A stretch of DNA of 22,514 nt from IMG/VR virus record IMGVR_UViG_3300001472_005889, positions 1 to 22,514 of that record; one strand, given 5' to 3'. The DNA comes from a virus. A program made the translations under genes and the position numbers. Positions 20,406 to 22,514 of this stretch are shown piece by piece. The notes under the pieces were generated by a model, which worked only from the letters and a program-made list of their open reading frames with translations, was not told the DNA's origin and searched no databases. Each line of letters opens with the position of its first letter. Position 1 is the first letter of the stretch.

Positions 20406-20611
20406 ACCCAATAGTTCTTCTGGCATGTTTTCTTCCTTTAGGAATTATTTTCATAGTGGTTAAACTTGCTGTTTGGGCATCTGCCGTAAATGCTGAATCG
20501 AATTATGTTCGAAAAGAACCTTTACGAAAACGAGGACCCTATGTGGAAAATCCATATGAGGATGTTGATGACCAGGAAGAAGAATATGGAAATAGCACAG
20601 ACTATAGATGA
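20402..20611 (+). CDS. 69-residue single-span membrane protein with acidic tail
   Basis: An N-terminal membrane span (3-32: PIVLLACFLPLGIIFIVVKL and onward) could act as a signal anchor. It is followed by a basic stretch (RKEPLRKRG) and an acidic C-terminus (YEDVDDQEEEYG). There is a good ribosome site (AGAGGAAA) immediately upstream. The charge pattern suggests a membrane protein with a large polar cytoplasmic tail. No family recognised. The 3' end overlaps the next gene by 26 bases. Confidence 0.65.
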   Translation: MNPIVLLACFLPLGIIFIVVKLAVWASAVNAESNYVRKEPLRKRGPYVENPYEDVDDQEEEYGNSTDYR

Positions 20612-20726
20612 TGCTTTGTATGAATATTATTCTGAAAAAGGTCTACCAGTACCAAACTGGAAAACACAGAAAGATCCACAATGGTGGATTGATTATCTTA
20701 AAGAATTAGATCCAAGAAATCCATGA
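20586..20726 (+). CDS. 46-residue soluble small protein, Trp-rich
   Basis: The ATG at 20586 is preferred because AGGAAGAAG lies just upstream; the frame is open back to 20490, but that portion would simply overlap the preceding gene. The protein starts MEIAQTIDDALYEYYSEKGL and continues through PVPNWKTQKDPQWWIDYL. It has three tryptophans, is mainly helical and acidic, and has no membrane segment. Its stop overlaps the next start (ATGA). Unknown function. Confidence 0.6.
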   Translation: MEIAQTIDDALYEYYSEKGLPVPNWKTQKDPQWWIDYLKELDPRNP

Positions 20727-20893
20727 TAAAATATTTTCCAGATTTTAGTTGTGAAGATTACAAACTTATTATTGAAGCACTAGAAAAAAGACAACATAAT
20801 TATATTGCAGGTGATAAGATGCATAATGAATATGCATCTTTAGCAGGTGAGATGCGTCGTAGATCTGAAAGTGCTGTACTTAGGAGAGTTTAA
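20723..20893 (+). CDS. 56-residue soluble helical protein
   Basis: A 56-codon ORF starting MIKYFPDFSCEDYKLIIEAL, with a second helix near DKMHNEYASLAGEMRRRSES. It is charged, has no membrane span, and is compatible with a helical hairpin. It starts with an ATGA overlap and its stop is stitched to the next gene (TAATG), whose AGGAGAG ribosome site lies in its final codons. Its stitched position and continuous reading frame support a real gene. Unknown function. Confidence 0.6.
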   Translation: MIKYFPDFSCEDYKLIIEALEKRQHNYIAGDKMHNEYASLAGEMRRRSESAVLRRV

Positions 20894-21360
20894 TGAAAGT
20901 TGGAATGATTGGTTTAGGTCGCACTGGTGAAGGTATGGCTCAACGTATGATTGAAAAGGGAATTGAAGTTTGGGGTTATAGTAGTACTAACTATGAGAAT
21001 GCTTGTGGACAATATGAAGCAGGATGCCTTAGTGGATGTGTAACCTCAATAGAGTATCTTGTCCGAGCAGTTAAAACTGATAATAAGAAATTTACCAGTG
21101 CTGGTAGAATTCCTGGTATCTTTCAGATTACACTCCCAGAGCAAAAGGCAGAAGACATACTTGATGAGTTACTACCATTACTTGAAGAGGGTGATATCAT
21201 TATTGATCATAGTAACAGTGACATAACAAAATGTCAGGAGCTTGAGAAGTATTGCTCTAAGTTGGGTATATCCTATATCTTCTCTGGAGTATATGGAGCA
21301 CCTTATGCTATTGATACTTGCTCTAAAATTTTTAAATCACTATCACCTGGTAATGTTTAA
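20893..21360 (+). CDS. gnd: 6-phosphogluconate dehydrogenase-like NAD(P)-binding domain, truncated
   Basis: A 155-residue protein corresponding to the N-terminal domain of the 6-phosphogluconate dehydrogenase/beta-hydroxyacid dehydrogenase superfamily. It has the dinucleotide fold MKVGMIGLGRTGEGMAQRM (1-19), a FQITLPEQKAED segment (78-89), GDIIIDHSNSD (100-110, where typical Gnd has GGNS) and SGVYGAP (131-137, where Gnd has SGGVWG). Full-length enzymes continue for another 150-300 residues, with the catalytic lysine and helical dimerisation domain. Here the frame ends soon after SGVYGAP, and no matching C-terminal sequence follows in any frame I checked. Cyanophages are known to carry gnd, thought to boost pentose-phosphate NADPH. 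This copy is therefore a remnant or a repurposed cofactor-binding domain. The ribosome site AGGAGAG is strong and coupling is by TAATG. Confidence 0.75.
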   Translation: MKVGMIGLGRTGEGMAQRMIEKGIEVWGYSSTNYENACGQYEAGCLSGCVTSIEYLVRAVKTDNKKFTSAGRIPGIFQITLPEQKAEDILDELLPLLEEGDIIIDHSNSDITKCQELEKYCSKLGISYIFSGVYGAPYAIDTCSKIFKSLSPGNV

Positions 21361-21833
21361 TGAGTTTATGTATTGGACCAAGTACGATTGTTGGAACACT
21401 AACAACCGCAATGCTTGGAGTTATGAGTCCTGATGAGGTGAAAACTTATGTTCAAGTTAATTTAGAACCATATAATAGTCATCAAATACTCTTGAAAGAA
21501 CCTGTAGGTTCCTTTGGTATTGAATATGATACGTACAAACATTTAAGATTGTTTGCTGAACATCTTTCATCACCAATGCAGTGTGATGATCATCCTGGTA
21601 TCAATCATGCAGGTGTAAAATTTTTAGCACCACTATCACCAGACCTTACAGTATACAGTGGTATATCTTTGAATAATTCAAAGTTTGATAGTAAAGATAA
21701 TTTTGAAGGTCCTTTAGGATCTATTGGTATTGAATATGGTAAGGATTTAAAATTATTTGCTGAATACCTAGGCAGCATAAAAGAATTTGAGGGTGGCAGA
21801 ACATCTCTAGGATTAAAGGTATTTTTTAAATGA
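21360..21833 (+). CDS. beta-rich protein with internal repeats, unknown function
   Basis: A 157-residue protein. After a weakly hydrophobic start (STIVGTLTTAMLGVM), not a convincing signal peptide, it is made of alternating beta-type segments. An internal duplication is visible: residues 48-72 (PVGSFGIEYD ... LRLFAEHLSS) and 118-140 (PLGSIGIEYG ... LKLFAEYLGS). Between them lies GVKFLAPLSPDLTVYSGISL, echoed by the final SLGLKVFF. The strand-turn-strand pattern and aromatic-rich end suggest a small beta-barrel or beta-sandwich, distantly like the porin-like gene product at 17687-18052. The gene overlaps the truncated gnd stop by one base (TAATG) and its own stop overlaps the next start. Confidence 0.75.
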   Translation: MSLCIGPSTIVGTLTTAMLGVMSPDEVKTYVQVNLEPYNSHQILLKEPVGSFGIEYDTYKHLRLFAEHLSSPMQCDDHPGINHAGVKFLAPLSPDLTVYSGISLNNSKFDSKDNFEGPLGSIGIEYGKDLKLFAEYLGSIKEFEGGRTSLGLKVFFK

Positions 21834-21961
21834 CTTTAGAAAATGTTTTATTGTGGGTCTCAATTCCATTTGTGTTACTAACTATATCCTTTGGACTATA
21901 TAGAGGCGAAAATTTCTACTATGAAAGTAATAAGTATGATGGAAATGGAACAGCACATTAA
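21830..21961 (+). CDS. 43-residue single-span membrane protein with a Tyr-rich tail
   Basis: Starts MTLENVLLWVSIPFVLLTIS: one membrane span, followed by the polar tail LYRGENFYYESNKYDG and an end reading GTAH. The span-plus-YRGENFYYES arrangement looks like a conserved small cyanobacterial/cyanophage membrane protein, but I cannot name it. The ATG overlaps the previous stop as ATGA; AAAGG lies 13 bases before it. The 3' end overlaps the next gene. Thylakoid targeting is possible by context only. Confidence 0.65.
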   Translation: MTLENVLLWVSIPFVLLTISFGLYRGENFYYESNKYDGNGTAH

Positions 21962-22154
21962 AAAACGTTATGATTTTATTATGAGTTCATTCGCTAGAAT
22001 GTATGGGGTGAGTCACGTTAATAGTAATAAGCAAATTTTTAAATTTTGTAAAAAATGGGCCAACACTGAAGAAGAACCTATTCCTGTAGGAAGTTTAACT
22101 TCAGTAGATTTTTATTTTAGAGATCTTTGGAAAATCTGGGGAGGATACGTATGA
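21936..22154 (+). CDS. about 70-residue soluble basic protein, unknown
   Basis: The start is uncertain: in-frame ATGs occur at 21891, 21921, 21936, 21939 and 21945, none with a clear ribosome site; 21936 gives a modest 26-base overlap with the preceding gene. From there the protein runs MMEMEQHIKKRYDFIM. It then has a basic stretch (FKFCKKWANTEEEP) and ends in an aromatic, strand-like segment (VDFYFRDLWKIWGGYV). No membrane span. The end of the gene supplies the GGGGAGGA ribosome site of the next gene, and its stop overlaps that start (ATGA). Unknown function. Confidence 0.6.
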   Translation: MMEMEQHIKKRYDFIMSSFARMYGVSHVNSNKQIFKFCKKWANTEEEPIPVGSLTSVDFYFRDLWKIWGGYV

Positions 22155-22324
22155 CCCACATCGCACATATAGCAGCACACTTTGCTGCTGCCACACTCAA
22201 TAATCCTTTTGGGATTGGTTCACTAAGTCTTGCATTAGTTGTTGTACCTATTATTGGTATGAATTATGTTCACAAATATGGGTGGCAACACTGGGCACCT
22301 TTTAGTAATGAATCTCATACTTAA
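22151..22324 (+). CDS. 57-residue single-span membrane protein, His-rich N-terminus
   Basis: The ATG at 22151 is chosen because GGGGAGGA lies a proper distance upstream and it overlaps the previous stop; the in-frame ATG at 22127 lies before that ribosome site. The protein starts MTHIAHIAAHFAAATLNNPF, with three histidines spaced along a helix. A span (SLSLALVVVPIIGMNYV, 28-44) and a short aromatic tail (YGWQHWAP) follow. Pigment or haem binding by the histidines is conceivable but unsupported. It overlaps the next gene by 17 bases if that gene starts at 22308. Confidence 0.65.
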   Translation: MTHIAHIAAHFAAATLNNPFGIGSLSLALVVVPIIGMNYVHKYGWQHWAPFSNESHT

Positions 22325-22514
22325 ACCTCTTGATAATCCAAATGATCCTGTATGGTCTGTGATCATTATGATAATCCTTGCTTTAGCCATGACAGTATAT
22401 GTTGTCATATACATATTAGGTATAGATGAGAGAGAAGAACATGGGAGCACTGGTGCCACCAAGCAGGAAAAGTTGTTACAACTTCCGAGTGACGGAGATC
22501 AATCGTGTTCTTGA
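22308..22514 (+). CDS. 68-residue single-span membrane protein at the window edge
   Basis: From the ATG at 22308 the protein starts MNLILKPLDNPNDPVWSVII. It has one strong membrane span (16-40, ending YVVIYILGI) and a charged, polar tail (DEREEHGSTGATKQEKL). The stop codon is the last three bases of the window, so the gene is complete at its 3' end. An in-frame ATG at 22266 would extend it by 14 residues into the previous gene and is less likely. No ribosome site is obvious, so coupling to the upstream gene is probable. Unknown function. Confidence 0.6.
   Translation: MNLILKPLDNPNDPVWSVIIMIILALAMTVYVVIYILGIDEREEHGSTGATKQEKLLQLPSDGDQSCS

Noticed and set aside
20490-20585. Upstream extension of the 46-residue gene
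   Set aside because: These codons lie within the coding part of the preceding membrane-protein gene and are Met/Lys/Arg-rich; the ATG at 20586 has a good ribosome site.

Overview
The window looks like part of a marine T4-like cyanophage (cyanomyovirus) genome, most likely one infecting Prochlorococcus or Synechococcus. Every gene is on the + strand, packing is very tight (ATGA and TAATG stop/start overlaps almost throughout), and base composition is roughly one third G+C by eye. A phage glycan gene block sits beside photosynthesis genes: two high-light-inducible (hli) genes, a plastocyanin gene (petE) and a 6-phosphogluconate-dehydrogenase-like fragment. This assignment rests on gene content and known cyanophage biology, not on a database match. 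No tRNA, rRNA, CRISPR array, transposon or capsid/tail gene is recognisable.

Region 1 (1-278): a T-run that may be the tail of an upstream terminator, then a small coiled-coil-like protein. Region 2 (256-17439): a strong sigma70-type promoter (TTGTCA-17-TATAAT) followed by 21 collinear genes with no terminator visible between them. They comprise 10 recognisable glycosyltransferases plus a DUF5672 protein, six sugar(-nucleotide) enzymes, three SAM methyltransferases and one 2OG-Fe(II) oxygenase. The sugar enzymes are a GDP-mannose 3,5-epimerase-like protein, a heptose-7-phosphate kinase (hddA), a phosphoheptose isomerase (gmhA), a HAD phosphatase fused to a nucleotidyltransferase, and two further SDR epimerases. 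Together they could make a nucleotide-activated heptose and one or more epimerised sugars, then assemble and methylate a glycan. The target could be host LPS or the virion; the sequence does not decide.

Region 3 (17440-18568): a leader of about 200 bases with a consensus promoter, a 27-base direct repeat and a hairpin. It precedes a GC-richer gene for a secreted, probably outer-membrane beta-barrel protein, which is followed by a strong terminator. Two small proteins and a second terminator come next. Region 4 (18549-19460): a perfect TTGACA-17-TATAAT promoter, with its -35 box in the loop of the preceding terminator, drives six tiny overlapping genes. Two are hli genes and the other four encode hydrophobic microproteins of 22-77 residues. 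The array ends in a third terminator.

Region 5 (19461-22514): a one-membrane-segment protein after a possible late promoter, petE, more overlapping microproteins, a truncated gnd-like gene, a repeat-containing beta-rich protein and further small membrane proteins up to the window edge. Regions 4-5 fit a set of thylakoid-directed proteins that maintain or redirect host photosynthesis during infection. The main candidates for something undescribed are the fused phosphatase-nucleotidyltransferase in a mixed-type heptose pathway, the overlapping microprotein arrays around hli and petE, and the terminator/promoter superposition.
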